Shown in pieces: positions 36,575-46,054 of a stretch of DNA of 64,000 nt. The notes beneath the pieces were generated by a model, which was not told the DNA's origin, did not search any database, and saw only the letters and a list, made by a program, of their open reading frames with translations. Each line of letters opens with the position of its first letter. The first letter of the stretch is position 1. The stretch is from Paraburkholderia saeva (GTDB taxonomy: Bacteria > Pseudomonadota > Gammaproteobacteria > Burkholderiales > Burkholderiaceae), in contig NZ_CAJQZC010000002.1 of assembly GCF_907164555.1 (NCBI RefSeq), positions 558,001 to 622,000 of the forward strand, written 5' to 3'. The position numbers were made by a program, and so were the translations under genes.

Positions 36575-36892
36575 TCAGATTTTCAGGCGTTCGACGACCT
36601 TGCCGTTCGCCAGATGCGAATCGACGATTTCATCGATATCGGCTTCGTCGACGTATGTGTACCAGGTGCCTTCGGGATAGACGACGATTGTCGGGCCTTC
36701 TTCGCAGCGTTCAAGGCAACCTGCCTTGTTGATACGCACCTGGCCGGGGCCCGCGAGACCGAGCTGCTTCACGCGTTTCTTCGCGTATTCCTGCATCGCC
36801 TGTGCGTTGCAGTTCGCGCAGCTGGGCCGCGTCGCGCCGGGCTCACGCTGGTTGAGGCAGAAAAACACGTGGTACTTGTAGAAAGAGTCCAT
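36575..36892 (-). CDS. Thioredoxin-like [2Fe-2S] ferredoxin
   Basis: 105 residues from the ATG at 36892; the longer upstream frame overlaps VanZ and lacks conserved character. Four cysteines suited to a [2Fe-2S] cluster are in FFCLNQ (Cys12), the SCANC group (25-28), GCLERC (59-63), with the thioredoxin-like fold ending in VVYPEGTWYTYVDEADIDE. This is the Shethna-type family of small ferredoxins. The electron partner is unknown; it is cotranscribed with the alpha/beta hydrolase. Confidence 0.88.
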   Translation of the reverse strand: MDSFYKYHVFFCLNQREPGATRPSCANCNAQAMQEYAKKRVKQLGLAGPGQVRINKAGCLERCEEGPTIVVYPEGTWYTYVDEADIDEIVDSHLANGKVVERLKI

Positions 36893-36996
36893 GGTGGCCG
36901 GGGAGTGGGCAGAAAGTGTCTGGATACGTGACGCGGACGTGTATGCGGGTCCGCCATAGGGGCGCTGGGTCCGGACGATTATAACGAGCGCGTCCG

Positions 36997-38154
36997 TCAG
37001 CCGCTGGCGCGGCCCCGCGAGAACCACGCGCGCTCGGCCGAAAACGCGAGCCACACGAGCGCCGCGTACGGCCACATCCACGCGAGCCAGCGTGCAAGGC
37101 CGTTGAAATGCAGATAGCGGCCCTGACGCCAGTCGGCGAGCACGATATCGAAGTACGGATTCACCGGCAGCAGGTTGCCAAACACCAGCATCAGCACGAG
37201 CGCGACCGCGGCGAGCGTCGCGCGCCCCGCCGGCGGCAGGCTGAGCGCAAGCAGGCCGGCGAGCACGCCGCACAGCAGGCCGGTCAGCGCGCCGGGCGTC
37301 GCCCAGTCGAACGCGAGGCCTGTCTGCGACTGCAGGAACGTGGCGCCGACTTTCACGAAGAGCGTCACGGCGACAAACGTCAGCAGCAGCCGCACGCGTG
37401 GCGCGCGATCGCGCACCGGCAGCGACGCCAGCGCACACGCGGCGAACAGGCTGAGCGCGGTGATCAGGGCTTCCCAGGCGTCGTCCGGCAGCCAGGCGGC
37501 AACGCGTTCGGGCCACGCGGACACCTGCCAGCGCTCGGGCGTCCACGCGAGAAGCGCGTCCTGCATCGTCGAATCGAAGCGCAACCATAGTTCACGCGGC
37601 CAGTCGCCGACGCCGAAGAGGCGCGGCGCCGGATACATCGTCGCGAACGGCCATAGCAGCGCGAGTCCGAGCAGCGCGGCCGCATCGCGATGGAACCACA
37701 GGAAACGCATGCGCCGCAGGACGCCGCGATCGAGGAGCGGGCCCGTCGCCGGCGCCATCAGCGCCGCGCCGAGCAGCGCGCCGAGCGCGTTCGCGGCCAG
37801 ATCGAGATTCGATGCGACGCGCGTCGGCAGATACGTCTGAATGGCTTCCATCGTGCCGGAGAGCAACGCGCCCAGCACGAATGCGACGCCGACGGCGAGC
37901 GATCCGCGACAGCGCGGATACACCGCGAGCACGACGAGCGCGCCGAACGGCATATAGCCGAGCACATTCGTGACGACATCGAAGGCCGTGAGGTATTGCG
38001 GAAGCGGATCGAACAGGAAATCAAGCGGCCCGAGCCCCAGCGAGCGCCAGCCGGTGAACGGATACAGCGAGCCGTACACGATCAGGGCCCCATACAGCGC
38101 GAGCGCCTGTCTTGCGAACGCCGACGGGCGGCGCTGCCAGGACTTCACCGACAT
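36997..38154 (-). CDS. VanZ-family membrane protein
   Basis: 385 residues from the ATG at 38154 (GGAG upstream). About nine or ten membrane helices are visible. The N-terminal third carries the VanZ-like pattern: GSLYPFTGW, FDVVTNVLGYMPFGALVVL, and the following LSGTMEAIQTYLPTRVASNLD. VanZ family proteins are linked to teicoplanin resistance in enterococci, but in proteobacteria their role is unknown. It lies 31 bases after the MCE-operon lipoprotein gene and may be part of that operon. Confidence 0.85.
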   Translation of the reverse strand: MSVKSWQRRPSAFARQALALYGALIVYGSLYPFTGWRSLGLGPLDFLFDPLPQYLTAFDVVTNVLGYMPFGALVVLAVYPRCRGSLAVGVAFVLGALLSGTMEAIQTYLPTRVASNLDLAANALGALLGAALMAPATGPLLDRGVLRRMRFLWFHRDAAALLGLALLWPFATMYPAPRLFGVGDWPRELWLRFDSTMQDALLAWTPERWQVSAWPERVAAWLPDDAWEALITALSLFAACALASLPVRDRAPRVRLLLTFVAVTLFVKVGATFLQSQTGLAFDWATPGALTGLLCGVLAGLLALSLPPAGRATLAAVALVLMLVFGNLLPVNPYFDIVLADWRQGRYLHFNGLARWLAWMWPYAALVWLAFSAERAWFSRGRASG

Positions 38155-38185
38155 CCAGCGCTCCGGAACGTGCGCCGCGCCATGG

Positions 38186-38827
38186 TCATTGCGCGGCGAC
38201 GAGCGGCTGTGCGCCGAGCCACGCGCTGATCTGCGAGACGATTTCGTCGCTGGCGGCGGCAAGCGCGCGCGCGCCGCCCGCCGCATCCGGCGAACTCGCC
38301 GGCACGCGCGAAAAAAACGTGCGCTGGCCGATGACCTTGCCGTTCTGGAACAGCGTGGCGCGGGCCGTCACGGCGCCGTGGCTTTCCGACTGGCCGTCGA
38401 ACACCTGCTCGAACTCCTGCAACTCCACTTTCAGCACCGGCGCGCGCACGCTGTCGGCGCCCGTCAGCACGGCGCCGCGCGAAGTGAGCGCCGAGCGCAG
38501 ACGCTGCGTCAGCAGTTGCGCGGGTGGCATCGTCCAGTGGCTGTTTGCGTACGCGGAGAGCTGCTGCGCGTCGCTGTAGCTCAACCGGTAATTGAGTTTG
38601 ACGGAGCCGAGGGTTTCGGGCGCTTCGACGTCGAGCACCTTGATGGCGGGCATGGTGCCCACCGAGCCGTCCGTCGAAGGCGGCCCGAGGTCGTAGCGGA
38701 TATCGGAGAGCGCCGCCGGATTGCCGGCGCATCCCGACAGCACGGCGAGCGCGAGAACGAGCGCAATCGCGGCGCCGGACGGTAAAGAGCGGTGTGTGTG
38801 CTTAAAGGGCCTGAGCGAGCGTGGCAT
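38186..38827 (-). CDS. ABC-type transport auxiliary lipoprotein (PqiC/MlaC-like operon partner)
   Basis: 213 residues. A signal peptide with lipobox LSGC near 32 directs it to the envelope as a lipoprotein. The rest matches the ABC-type transport auxiliary lipoprotein family (DUF330): RYDLGPPSTDG, LNYRLSYSDAQQLSAYANSHW and a C-terminal tail. Such proteins are outer-membrane partners of MCE transporters, as PqiC is for PqiB. It is the fourth gene of the permease-ATPase-MCE-lipoprotein set, 18 bases after the MCE gene. Confidence 0.88.
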   Translation of the reverse strand: MPRSLRPFKHTHRSLPSGAAIALVLALAVLSGCAGNPAALSDIRYDLGPPSTDGSVGTMPAIKVLDVEAPETLGSVKLNYRLSYSDAQQLSAYANSHWTMPPAQLLTQRLRSALTSRGAVLTGADSVRAPVLKVELQEFEQVFDGQSESHGAVTARATLFQNGKVIGQRTFFSRVPASSPDAAGGARALAAASDEIVSQISAWLGAQPLVAAQ

Positions 38828-38845
38828 CGCAATGTTCCTTGTCAG

Positions 38846-39808
38846 TCATTTCGTGGCGTGGGCCACGGGCCAGGCAAAGCCTGGCTCGCCGGGGCCCGGC
38901 GCGGCCGGCGCAGCGCCAAACAGGACGCTGCGCGGGTTGTTGCTGAACGTATCGGCGGCACGGTCGACCGAGCGCGCTGCGCTGCGCACGTCGTCGGCCA
39001 GTGTGCTTACGTGCGGCAGCGTGTCGTAACCGACGCGCGCCGACAGCTCCTGTACGGTCTCGTTGATCGACGTCAGCGCGATGCCGGCCTGCTGCGCCGC
39101 GGTGCCGACCTTGTTCAGATTGCTTTCGAGCGGGCCATCGGGCCGGTTCAGGCCGGTGACCAGCTGGTTCGTCGATGCCAGCGTGCGATCCAGCTGGTTT
39201 AACGTCGACGGCAGTTTAGCGGCTGCGGGCGCCATCTGCTGGCTTAAGGTCGCGACGCCATCCGCGGCGTGCTGCAGGCTTGCGGCGGTCGCCGTCAGCT
39301 GCGCGCGCATTTCGGGCGACAGCAGTTCATCAACGTCGTTCGCGACCCGTTCAAGCTTGCGCAGCAGGATATCGCCGCGCTGCTGCAACTGGTCGAGCAG
39401 GCCGGGGCGCATCGGAATCTGCGCGATCTGTTTCGGCGTCGACGGGAGCGGCGACGGATCCTTGCCGGTGTCGTCGAGCTGGATGAACGCGATGCCGGTC
39501 ACACCCTGGAAGCCGAGGCTGCCGTACGTGGAATGCGTGATCGGCGCGTTCCTGTCGACCATGATGCGGATCAGGATCTGCCCCGGATGGGTGCGGTCGA
39601 ACTTGATCGACTGCACCTTGCCGACGTCGAGTCCTCGATATCGCACGGCGGCATCGGTAAAAAGGCCCGTCACGTTCGTGCGCGCAATCAGGTCGTACGG
39701 TTCGCGCACGGAGCGGTCGACGTTAAAAAGGAACGCCGCGATCCCGATCGCGACCACCAGCACGACGGTGAAGAGCCCGGCCCAGAAGGCGTGCGATTTG
39801 TTTTCCAT
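38846..39808 (-). CDS. MCE/MlaD-family substrate-binding protein
   Basis: 320 residues from the ATG at 39808. One N-terminal membrane helix (about 8-28) anchors a single MCE domain (about 38-120, YDLIARTNVTGLFTDAAVRYRGLDVGKVQSIKF in two parts), followed by a long helical tail (130-300) with many Ala, Gln and Leu repeats that can form a bundle or tube. MCE proteins carry lipids across the periplasm. It lies 16 bases after the ATPase gene. Confidence 0.93.
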   Translation of the reverse strand: MENKSHAFWAGLFTVVLVVAIGIAAFLFNVDRSVREPYDLIARTNVTGLFTDAAVRYRGLDVGKVQSIKFDRTHPGQILIRIMVDRNAPITHSTYGSLGFQGVTGIAFIQLDDTGKDPSPLPSTPKQIAQIPMRPGLLDQLQQRGDILLRKLERVANDVDELLSPEMRAQLTATAASLQHAADGVATLSQQMAPAAAKLPSTLNQLDRTLASTNQLVTGLNRPDGPLESNLNKVGTAAQQAGIALTSINETVQELSARVGYDTLPHVSTLADDVRSAARSVDRAADTFSNNPRSVLFGAAPAAPGPGEPGFAWPVAHATK

Positions 39809-39824
39809 GGTCAGGTTCCCGGGT

Positions 39825-40703
39825 TCACAACTGGACTTCGGCCGATGCCGGTTCGAGCGCTGCCGCCGGCAGCTTCGCGCGCCGCTCCGGCGGCAGCGCC
39901 TGCAACGCGCGCCGGCCGCGCAGTCCAAGGAAATACTCGCGGATAAATGGATGATCGACGCCCGCGGCCTCTTCGACAGGCGCGGCGACCAGCACCTTGC
40001 GGTCCGCCAGCACGGCGACGCGCGTCGACAGCGCGACCATCGTGTCGAGATCGTGCGTGACCATCACGACGGTGAGCCCGAGCGCGCGATGCAGCGTACT
40101 GATCAGCTCGACGAACTCTTCCGACGCCTGCGGATCAAGGCCGGCCGTCGGTTCGTCGAGAAAAAGCAGTTCCGGTTCGAGCGCGATCGCCCGCGCGATG
40201 CCGACCCGCTTGATCATGCCACCCGAGAGCGCCGCCGGCATTTTCGACGCGTTCTTGCAGGGCAGACCGACCATCTCGAGCTTCAGCATCACGATGTCGC
40301 GCAGCAGATCTTCGGGAATCTTGCCCAGCTCACGCAGCGGCTGCGCGATGTTGTCGAACACCGACAGCGACGAGAACAGCGCGCCCTGCTGGAACAGCAT
40401 GCCGTAGCGGCTGCGCATGAGACGCACCTCTTCCGGCTCGATCTTCGAGGTGTCTTCGCCGAATACCTTGATCGTTCCCGACGACGGCCGTTCGAGGCCG
40501 AGAATCTGCCGCACGAGCGTCGTCTTGCCCGATCCCGAACCGCCGACAATCGACACGATCTCGCCGCGCCGCACCTCGAAGTCGAGATGCTGGTGGACGA
40601 TGTTGCGCCCGTAGCGCTTGCTGAGATTGCGGACCTCGATGACCGGTTCGGCGATCTCCGGCATCGGCTGGTCACGGACAGCGGTCGCGAGTGGTGCGGT
40701 CAT
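39825..40703 (-). CDS. ABC transporter ATPase (MlaF-like)
   Basis: 292 residues from the ATG at 40703, which overlaps the permease stop as ATGA. It has Walker A GGSGSGKTTL near 50, the Q-loop FQQGALFSSL, the signature LSGGMIKRVGIARAI near 150, Walker B LLFLDEPTAGLDP, and the H-loop VTHDLDT. LSGGMIKR is typical of MCE-linked ATPases. It powers lipid movement by the adjacent MlaE-like permease. Confidence 0.95.
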   Translation of the reverse strand: MTAPLATAVRDQPMPEIAEPVIEVRNLSKRYGRNIVHQHLDFEVRRGEIVSIVGGSGSGKTTLVRQILGLERPSSGTIKVFGEDTSKIEPEEVRLMRSRYGMLFQQGALFSSLSVFDNIAQPLRELGKIPEDLLRDIVMLKLEMVGLPCKNASKMPAALSGGMIKRVGIARAIALEPELLFLDEPTAGLDPQASEEFVELISTLHRALGLTVVMVTHDLDTMVALSTRVAVLADRKVLVAAPVEEAAGVDHPFIREYFLGLRGRRALQALPPERRAKLPAAALEPASAEVQL

Positions 40704-41833
40704 CCAAGCCCCACGTTCTGAAAGAGGATCGCGAACACAGCGTCCGCGAGAATCACGACCGTGATCGACGTCACCACCGACGTGGTCGTGCCTTCGCCCA
40801 GACTCTGCGAATTCGCCTTGACGCGAAACCCGAAATGACAGCCGACGATCGCGATCAGCATGCCGAACGCCACGCCCTTGCCAAGACCTATCCACAGGTT
40901 CGCGACCGGCACGACGCCCGGCAGCGCCCGCGCGAAGTAGCTCATATCAATACCGAGCACGATCTTCGCGGCGAGCGCGCCGCCCGTCAGCGCGACGATG
41001 TTCGTCCACATCACGAGGAGCGGCATGGCGATGGCAAGCGCGAGCACGCGCGGCAGGATCAGCCGCAACCCATGCGGAATACCCATCACGCGCATCGCGT
41101 CGAGTTCTTCGGTGACGCGCATCACGCCGATCTGCGCGGTGATGGCCGAACCCGAGCGACCCGCCACCAGAATTGCCGAGAGCACTGGCCCGAGTTCGCG
41201 GATCACCCCGAGCCCGAGAATATTGACGATGAACTGATTGGCGCCGAAAAGTCGCAATTGCTGCGCCGATAGATAACTCAGCACGATCCCGATCAGGAAC
41301 GCGACGAGCGCGGTAATCGCCAGCGCTCTCGTGCCGGCGTTATAGACGTTCGCTGAAATCTCGGTCCACGGAATCAGCTTCGGATTGCGCACGATGGAGA
41401 GCAGGTCGAGCACGACGCGTCCAAACATCGCGATACCGCCGTACAGGTGCTCGAAGAACGAAAAGATCGCCAGGCCCAGCCGCGTGAACGGATCGAAGCG
41501 CGGAACCGCGTCGGGGTTCTCGCGCGCCGAGTCGAGCAGTGCGATACGGTGGAAGATCTCGCGCTGCGTGTCATTCAGCTCGACGAGATCAGTGGGCATC
41601 CGGTGGCCCCACACGCGCCAGAGCGCCTGGCCGCCGACGTGATCCATGCGATCGACCCGCGACAGGTCCCATTGGCCGATCTTCTCGGTCGCGAGCGCGC
41701 GCAGCCTCAACACCGCCCCGCTGCGATTGCGGTCGCGGGCGAGCGCAAGCGCCGTCCACTGGCCGGATAGCCGGACGATCTTTCCCTGGCTGCCAGCCGC
41801 GACTTCGAGGCCGGGCGGAGTGTCGTAGTTCAA
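40700..41833 (-). CDS. MlaE-family permease with an N-terminal STAS-like domain
   Basis: 377 residues. An N-terminal soluble segment of about 120 residues ([19 protein letters not shown] to near HRIALL) resembles a STAS domain; in E. coli the STAS protein MlaB is separate. The rest is the MlaE permease: [55 protein letters not shown] and the final [20 protein letters not shown]. Together with the ATPase, MCE and lipoprotein genes it forms a complete inner-membrane lipid transporter. Confidence 0.92.
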   Translation of the reverse strand: MNYDTPPGLEVAAGSQGKIVRLSGQWTALALARDRNRSGAVLRLRALATEKIGQWDLSRVDRMDHVGGQALWRVWGHRMPTDLVELNDTQREIFHRIALLDSARENPDAVPRFDPFTRLGLAIFSFFEHLYGGIAMFGRVVLDLLSIVRNPKLIPWTEISANVYNAGTRALAITALVAFLIGIVLSYLSAQQLRLFGANQFIVNILGLGVIRELGPVLSAILVAGRSGSAITAQIGVMRVTEELDAMRVMGIPHGLRLILPRVLALAIAMPLLVMWTNIVALTGGALAAKIVLGIDMSYFARALPGVVPVANLWIGLGKGVAFGMLIAIVGCHFGFRVKANSQSLGEGTTTSVVTSITVVILADAVFAILFQNVGLG

Positions 41834-41971
41834 GGATCGCTGGTTCGCTTGATGGAGTCAGCGGCCATTGTAACGAACGTGCTGCATTTGAGCGGTCTGG
41901 GAGCGCTCACTTGCGCCCTGGTTACGTTCGCTCGCGCCCACTTGCGACAATGGGCAACTACAATACGGCTC

Positions 41972-42877
41972 ATGAATCCCCGCACACCTTCCTCCGACGC
42001 CACGCCAGCCGGCGACTGGCGCATCGACCGCGCGCGCGCCGTCACGCTGTTTGGACCGGCCGCGCACGACTGGCCTATCGACATCGTCGAAGAAACCGGC
42101 TCGACCAACGCCGACCTGATGGCCCATCTGAAGTCGCTGCCACGCGAACGGGATGCGCTGCCGCGTCCGATGGTCCGCGTCGCCTATCTGCAGACTGCCG
42201 GGCGAGGCCGCCGTGGCCGTCCCTGGTACGCCGAGCCCGGCAACGCGCTCCTGTTCTCCGTAGCGTGCGTGCTGCCGCGTCCGCTCGAAGGGCTGGCGGG
42301 ATTGAGTCTGGCGGTCGGCGTCGCGCTCGTCGACGGCCTGCGCTCGCTGCCGCTCGCGGCGCCGGGCCAGATCTCGCTGAAATGGCCGAACGACGTGCTC
42401 TTCGAAGGCGACAAGCTCGCCGGCATCCTGATCGAGACGGCGTGGAGCACTGCCGATGCAAGCGCGGTCGTCATCGGCATCGGCACGAACGTGAAAGGCG
42501 CGGAAGAACTGGCGGCAAAAGTGGGCGCGCTCAACGCCGGCGCACCGGCGCAAACGCGCGGTGCGACCCCGACCGCCCTCTCCCGCGCGCTGCCGAACGC
42601 GAATCTCACCGATACGCTCGCTGCCGAGCTGAACGCGCTCGAACCGGCGCTGCAGCGCTTCGCGGCGGAAGGCTTTGCGCCGTTCCGCGCGCGCTGGAAC
42701 GCCTGCCACGGGTACGCGGGGCGCGAAGTCGTGCTGATCGAGCAGGGCGTGGAAGTGATGCGCGGCGTGGCCGCGGGCGTCGACGACAACGGGCTACTGC
42801 TGCTCGACACCGCGACGGGCCGCGAGGCTATCTCGACGGGCGACGTGTCGCTGCGCCTTGCAGACGGCGTCGCATGA
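41972..42877 (+). CDS. birA: Biotin-[acetyl-CoA carboxylase] ligase
   Basis: 301 residues from the ATG at 41972. The catalytic core has the adenylate motif [20 protein letters not shown] near 73-90, [20 protein letters not shown] near 145 and the C-terminal SH3-like part. The N-terminal region is too short and unlike the helix-turn-helix of E. coli BirA, so this appears to be a ligase without biotin-operon repressor function. The next gene, coaX, begins within its stop codon (ATGA). It is divergent from the MCE operon. Confidence 0.94.
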   Translation: MNPRTPSSDATPAGDWRIDRARAVTLFGPAAHDWPIDIVEETGSTNADLMAHLKSLPRERDALPRPMVRVAYLQTAGRGRRGRPWYAEPGNALLFSVACVLPRPLEGLAGLSLAVGVALVDGLRSLPLAAPGQISLKWPNDVLFEGDKLAGILIETAWSTADASAVVIGIGTNVKGAEELAAKVGALNAGAPAQTRGATPTALSRALPNANLTDTLAAELNALEPALQRFAAEGFAPFRARWNACHGYAGREVVLIEQGVEVMRGVAAGVDDNGLLLLDTATGREAISTGDVSLRLADGVA

Positions 42878-43695
42878 GCGGCAAGCCTTTTTTGCTGGTC
42901 GACGCCGGAAACAGCCGGATCAAGTGGGCGCTGGTACACCGCGACGGCACGGCGCTGAAGAGCGGCGCCTTTGCACACGGCGCGGCACACACGGGTACGG
43001 CTGCGGATGATCCGGACTGGTCCGCGTTGCCTGTGCCGGGAAGCGCCTGGATTTCGAACGTCGCAGGTGAAGTTGTCGCGCAGCGGATTGACCGGCTGAT
43101 TGAAGCGCACTGGCCGGCGCTCCCGCGCACGACGATTCGCGCCGTCGCGCGGCAGTGCGGCGTGACCAATGGCTATACGACGCCGTCGTCGCTTGGCAGC
43201 GACCGGTGGGCCGGCCTGATCGGGGCACACGCCGCGTTTCCCGGCGAGCCGCTTCTCATCGCGACGTTCGGCACCGCGACGACGCTCGAAGCACTGAGCG
43301 CCGATGGCACGTTTGTCGGCGGGGTGATCGCGCCTGGCTGGTCGTTGATGATGCGCTCGCTTGGCGAACATACGGCGCAGCTGCCAACGCTCGATGCGCT
43401 CGCCGCCCGTGACTTGCTGGACCAGGGCGAAGGCACGCGTCGCGGGCCGTCGTTTGCAACCGATACGCCGCGTTCGCTGTCGGCCGGTTGCGCGCTCGCG
43501 CAGGCGGGTCTGATCGAGCGCATGTGGAACGACCTGAGCGATGCCTGGAAGGTGCCGGTGCGGCTCGTGACCGGCGGCGGCGCCGCAGACGAGGTGACAG
43601 CGGCGCTCAAGGTGCCGCATACTCGCCACGATTCGCTTGTACTGGCCGGCCTCGCGCTGATTGCTGCCGAAGGCAGCGGCGCCGGCCAAAGCTGA
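42874..43695 (+). CDS. coaX: Type III pantothenate kinase
   Basis: 273 residues from the ATG at 42874, which overlaps the birA stop as ATGA, showing translational coupling. CoaX phosphorylates pantothenate in the first step of coenzyme A synthesis. Motifs of the family are [14 protein letters not shown] at the start, [20 protein letters not shown] near 107, [15 protein letters not shown], and [23 protein letters not shown] near 148. In Bordetella the same family was first named Baf, a Bvg accessory factor. The long upstream extension of the frame is antisense-like and not coding. Confidence 0.96.
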   Translation: MSGKPFLLVDAGNSRIKWALVHRDGTALKSGAFAHGAAHTGTAADDPDWSALPVPGSAWISNVAGEVVAQRIDRLIEAHWPALPRTTIRAVARQCGVTNGYTTPSSLGSDRWAGLIGAHAAFPGEPLLIATFGTATTLEALSADGTFVGGVIAPGWSLMMRSLGEHTAQLPTLDALAARDLLDQGEGTRRGPSFATDTPRSLSAGCALAQAGLIERMWNDLSDAWKVPVRLVTGGGAADEVTAALKVPHTRHDSLVLAGLALIAAEGSGAGQS

Positions 43696-43731
43696 TCTGA
43701 CCCAAACTACTTGCCGACGGAGAACCCGACG

Positions 43732-43971
43732 ATGCTGCGCTGGCTGATCGCCATCCTGTTTCTTGCCAACATGCTGGCGTTTGTCGCCCTGCGCGGCGTG
43801 TTCGGACCGCTGCCGTCCGCCGGGCTGCGCGAGCCGAATCACGTGAGCCGCCAGATTCACGCGGAATCGTTACAGGTTCGACCGATGACAGCCGCCGACG
43901 CGGCCGATCAGGCGGTAGTCGGCGAACCGGCGCCCGCTGCGCCGATCGCGGCGTCGGCCTTGACGCAGTAA
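43732..43971 (+). CDS. Small membrane-anchored protein of unknown function
   Basis: 79 residues from the ATG at 43732 with CGGAG upstream. A single hydrophobic helix (about 3-21, RWLIAILFLANMLAFVAL) is followed by a hydrophilic tail rich in Ala and Pro. It has no motif that I recognise. The codon pattern matches its neighbours and the gene lies 36 bases after coaX in the same direction, as small proteins do at this place in related genomes. It is convergent with rfaE2. Confidence 0.65.
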   Translation: MLRWLIAILFLANMLAFVALRGVFGPLPSAGLREPNHVSRQIHAESLQVRPMTAADAADQAVVGEPAPAAPIAASALTQ

Positions 43972-44005
43972 GCAGCAGGCGGCGCGGGCAGCGCCGCTCG
44001 CCACA

Positions 44006-44488
44006 TCAACCGGGCGTTCGCACCTTCTTGAGCAGCGCGGTGGTCGAGCGGTCGTGCTCGAACGGAATCGCGAGCGCACGGCCGCCCCAGCCGCGCACAA
44101 GAGCGGATTCGGGCAACACGTCCATGTCGTAGTCGCCGCCCTTCACCAGTACGTCCGGACGTAGCGCTTCGATCAGCGCAACCGGCGTCTGCTCTTCGAA
44201 ACGCACCACCCAGTCGACACTTTCGAGCGCGGCGAGAAGCGCCATGCGGTCGGATTCATTGTTGATCGGGCGATCGTCGCCCTTGCCGAGCATGCGCACC
44301 GACGCATCGCTGTTCACGCCGACAATCAGCGTTGCCCCTAGCGCCTTCGCGTCCGCGAGATAGGTGACGTGCCCGCGATGCAGGATGTCGAACACGCCGT
44401 TCGTGAACACCACCGGCCCCGTCAGTGAAGGACGCAACGGTGCGAGCGCGTCGCGGGTCATGATCTTGCGTTCGAAAATGGCTGGCAT
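44006..44488 (-). CDS. rfaE2: D-glycero-beta-D-manno-heptose 1-phosphate adenylyltransferase
   Basis: 160 residues from the ATG at 44488; an ATG at 44461 is an alternative. It is the nucleotidyltransferase half of HldE, here a separate gene, which makes ADP-heptose for lipopolysaccharide core. The motif FTNGVFDILHRGHVTYLADA near 28-47 contains the HxGH nucleotide-binding signature, and VKGGDYDMDVLPE near 118 and EHDRSTTALLKKV near the end are typical. The kinase half (rfaE1) is not in this window. Confidence 0.93.
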   Translation of the reverse strand: MPAIFERKIMTRDALAPLRPSLTGPVVFTNGVFDILHRGHVTYLADAKALGATLIVGVNSDASVRMLGKGDDRPINNESDRMALLAALESVDWVVRFEEQTPVALIEALRPDVLVKGGDYDMDVLPESALVRGWGGRALAIPFEHDRSTTALLKKVRTPG

Positions 44489-44612
44489 GGCGAGGAAATC
44501 AGAAAGATGAACGCGGCGTGACTGCAATGCACGCCGACGCCGGTTCGTTGAAAAACAGGATTGCGCGTCCCGGTTCCGGATTGATCGCAGCACCTGGACG
44601 CCAGCAGGAACA

Positions 44613-44644
44613 ACGGCCCGGAAAGCTTGCGCTTGCCGGGCCGT
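44613..44644 (-). terminator. Hairpin downstream of the diiron-protein gene
   Basis: ACGGCCCGG (44613-44621) pairs with 44636-44644, and an inner AAGC/GCTT extends the stem. It lies 65 bases after the stop of the gene at 44709. Only short T-runs follow on the minus strand, so the terminator is probable but not strong. Confidence 0.55.
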
Positions 44645-44708
44645 TTCGATTCCTGGCCGTGCCCAATGCGATCGTCACGAAACGAACGGATCGGGCCAGC
44701 GCGATGCG

Positions 44709-45590
44709 TCAGGCCGGTTGTTGCTGCGGTGCGCCGGCACCCTGCTCTGCCTGAAGACGCGTCACCACTTCCTTGCGGTAGCGGTTCAGTTCCTGCGCCG
44801 TCGTGAACGTGCGCTCGAACAGGATCGACAGGTTGTGCAGAATGCGCTCGACCACCTTCTTTTCCCAGCCGTCGTCGAAGCGGATCTGCTCGTCCAGCCA
44901 GCGTTCGAGCCATTCCGGATCCGGCAGACGCGACTGGATCGTGTCGCGCGGGAACAGCGCCTGGTTCACGTGCAGGTTCGTGGGATGCAGCGGCTTTTCC
45001 GTGCGACGCGCCGAAGCCATCAGCACGCCGATCTTCGCGAATGCAGCACGCGCGATATCGCCCGTTTGTGCCATCGCCTTCTTCATGTAGCGCAGATACG
45101 CGCCGCCATGACGCGCTTCGTCGCGCGAAATGGTTTCGTAGATGTGCTTGATAACCGGCTCGGTATGCCATTCAGCCGCGCGGCGATACCAGTGGTTCAG
45201 GCGGATTTCGCCGCAGAAGTGCAGCATGAGCGTTTCAAGCGGCGGCGCCGGATCGAATTCGAAACGCACGGCGTGCAGTTCCTCTTCCGTCGGGCACATT
45301 TCCGGTTTGAAGCGGCGCAGATATTCCATCAGCACCAGCGAATGCTTCTGCTCTTCGAAAAACCAGACGCTCATGAATGCCGAAAAATCGCTGTCGTGAT
45401 GGTTGTCGCGCAGGAACATTTCCGTGGCGGGCAACGCCGACCACTCGGTGATCGCGTTCATCTTGATGGTGGCTGCCTGCTCATCGGTGAGCAGCGACGC
45501 ATCGAATGTGGACCACGGAATGTCCTTCTCCATGTCCCATCGAACGGATTCGAGCGATTTGTAAAGTTCCGGATAAAGCATGGTGTTCAT
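44709..45590 (-). CDS. Diiron ferritin-like / acyl-ACP desaturase-family protein
   Basis: 293 residues. Two helix pairs carry an ExxH-type diiron site: an early Glu in ITEWSALPATEMF near 48, FFEEQKHSLVLMEYL near 78, a later Glu in HFCGEIRLNHWYRRAAEWH and SRDEARHGGAYLRYM near 158. The EEQKH and DEARH motifs are those of the soluble acyl-ACP desaturase group and relatives annotated as ferritins. The substrate is unknown; no fatty acid or electron-donor genes are adjacent. It appears monocistronic. Confidence 0.82.
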   Translation of the reverse strand: MNTMLYPELYKSLESVRWDMEKDIPWSTFDASLLTDEQAATIKMNAITEWSALPATEMFLRDNHHDSDFSAFMSVWFFEEQKHSLVLMEYLRRFKPEMCPTEEELHAVRFEFDPAPPLETLMLHFCGEIRLNHWYRRAAEWHTEPVIKHIYETISRDEARHGGAYLRYMKKAMAQTGDIARAAFAKIGVLMASARRTEKPLHPTNLHVNQALFPRDTIQSRLPDPEWLERWLDEQIRFDDGWEKKVVERILHNLSILFERTFTTAQELNRYRKEVVTRLQAEQGAGAPQQQPA

Positions 45591-46054
45591 AGTCCCACCC
45601 CTGTTCTGCGCATACGACGTCTGTTTGTATCTGTTTGCTGCGAGCGAGCCTTAAGCCCGCTTTCGCGACCTGGGAAGCATTCAATTTTACGCGGTAATCG
45701 GGCGTCCAGATGCACCGTCAGGCAAAGAAGCCTGCGGCTAAATGTGCACTTTCGAAAACCGGAGTTTCTTGAATCGGTCGACCGTGGGTGAGGAAAAACC
45801 ATGCCTGGGTCGGACCGGCCCGCGCCGGACTGCACCGTCGAACCCGCTGCCGGCCCAGCCGGCGGAGGTTCGAGCTGCTCGAGTCGTTGTTTTCAGTGCG
45901 CGCAAACGGGCCCAAAAAAGCTTACAGGATGATAGCACGGGCCCTGTGACAGTTCAGCGGAAGGCACGGCCGGCGCCGCCCCGGATTGTGGCGCCAATGC
46001 CGCAACTTGCGCCCGCGCATTGCGCGAGCGCAAAAACTGCACGTTCAGTTGTGC
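45591..46054. other. 464-base gap without a recognised gene
   Basis: This lies between the phaM stop and the start of the diiron-protein gene, both minus. The frames crossing it are short and lack family character. It holds a GGGCCC / GGGCCC pair around a 25-base loop (about 45910-45946). A promoter for the diiron-protein gene is expected but I could not identify it. Confidence 0.4.

Noticed and set aside
36893..37588. Upstream extension of the ferredoxin frame
   Set aside because: It overlaps the end of the VanZ gene and has no conserved content; the ferredoxin fold begins at the ATG at 36892.
41539..42873. Extension of the coaX frame upstream by 445 codons
   Set aside because: It runs through birA in another frame; the composition is Arg-rich and the true start at 42874 is marked by the ATGA overlap with birA.
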